A DNA stretch of 5,653 nt, from contig JAATFN010000406.1 in the NCBI GenBank assembly GCA_015655165.1, forward strand, positions 1-5,653. The letters run 5' to 3'. The position numbers were made by a program, and so were the translations under genes. Below, one piece after another: positions 5,519-5,653 of the stretch. Numbering within the stretch: the first letter of the stretch is position 1; every line of letters begins with the position of its first letter. Below the pieces are notes generated by a model, which worked only from the letters and a program-made list of their open reading frames with translations, was not told the origin of the DNA and ran no database searches. This DNA comes from Betaproteobacteria bacterium (GTDB taxonomy: Bacteria > Pseudomonadota > Gammaproteobacteria > Burkholderiales > Burkholderiaceae_D).

Positions 5519-5653
5519 TTATTTATCGGACAACATATAGCCTACACCACGCACTGTGCGAATCAGGGATTCTGCGCTGGCTAATACCTTGCGTAAACGC
5601 AATACATGCACATCAACTGTCCGTTCTTCGATAATGACATGGTTTCCCCATAC
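5519..5653 (-). CDS. phoB: Phosphate response regulator PhoB, 3' end only
   Basis: The last 44 residues before a TAA stop are visible; the rest lies beyond the right edge. The fragment starts VWGNHVIIEERTVDVHVLRL and ends TVRGVGYMLSDK. This is the end of an OmpR/PhoB-type winged-helix DNA-binding domain: the recognition helix segment RTVDVHVLRLRK and the wing hairpin IRTVRGVGY. PhoB activates or represses pho-box promoters for phosphate uptake after phosphorylation by PhoR. The adjacent phoR makes PhoB by far the best assignment, although other OmpR-family regulators share this motif. The gene is incomplete only because the window ends. Confidence 0.88.
   Translation of the reverse strand, partial: VWGNHVIIEERTVDVHVLRLRKVLASAESLIRTVRGVGYMLSDK

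Noticed and set aside
1..5653. Defence system, toxin-antitoxin pair, mobile element, CRISPR array or RNA gene
   Set aside because: All long coding regions are accounted for by known enzyme or regulator families. No transposase, terminal repeats, regularly spaced repeats or cloverleaf-like sequence were seen.

Overview
The window looks like ordinary chromosome of a Gram-negative proteobacterium. A betaproteobacterium of the order Burkholderiales, perhaps an Oxalobacteraceae-like lineage of moderate GC, is my best guess. That rests on protein style (PhoB/PhoR type, an RssA-like patatin lipoprotein, and the FAH/SDR gene pair known from Herbaspirillum and relatives) and not on any marker gene. 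I see no mobile element, CRISPR array, rRNA or tRNA.

Left part (1-2288). A secreted NlpC/P60 cell-wall peptidase (215-736, +) is driven by a near-consensus sigma-70 promoter at 154-182. The first three bases of the window look like the start codon of a divergent gene that lies outside. Convergent to the peptidase is a patatin-like phospholipase with a lipoprotein signal (978-2027, -). The 241 bases between them hold no credible gene and no convincing terminator. A 246-261 base divergent intergenic region (to 2288) then carries several short palindromes and a clear promoter for the next gene.

Middle part (2187-4115). A fumarylacetoacetate hydrolase (FAH) family enzyme (2289-3134, +) and a short-chain dehydrogenase (3270-4022, +) match in type and order the last two steps of the non-phosphorylative diketo-hydrolase route for L-fucose, L-rhamnose and related sugar acids: 2-keto-3-deoxy acid to 2,4-diketo acid by the dehydrogenase, then hydrolytic cleavage to pyruvate and a hydroxy acid by the FAH enzyme. 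The promoter of the pair overlaps a perfect 16-base palindrome built of ACCAATT/AATTGGT half-sites, the style bound by FadR-subfamily GntR regulators of sugar-acid genes. The two genes are separated by an intrinsic terminator, and the second has its own -10 element and an inverted repeat. They are therefore probably not expressed in strict proportion. A strong terminator closes the unit at 4069-4115.

Right part (4163-5653). The phosphate-starvation sensor kinase phoR (-) follows the 3' end of phoB (-, cut by the window edge), 42 bases apart, as in a phoBR operon. The SDR and phoR genes converge.

I do not see a new biological system here. The points most worth checking are the GntR-type operator, the terminator that splits the FAH/SDR pair, and the absence of the earlier pathway genes beside that pair.
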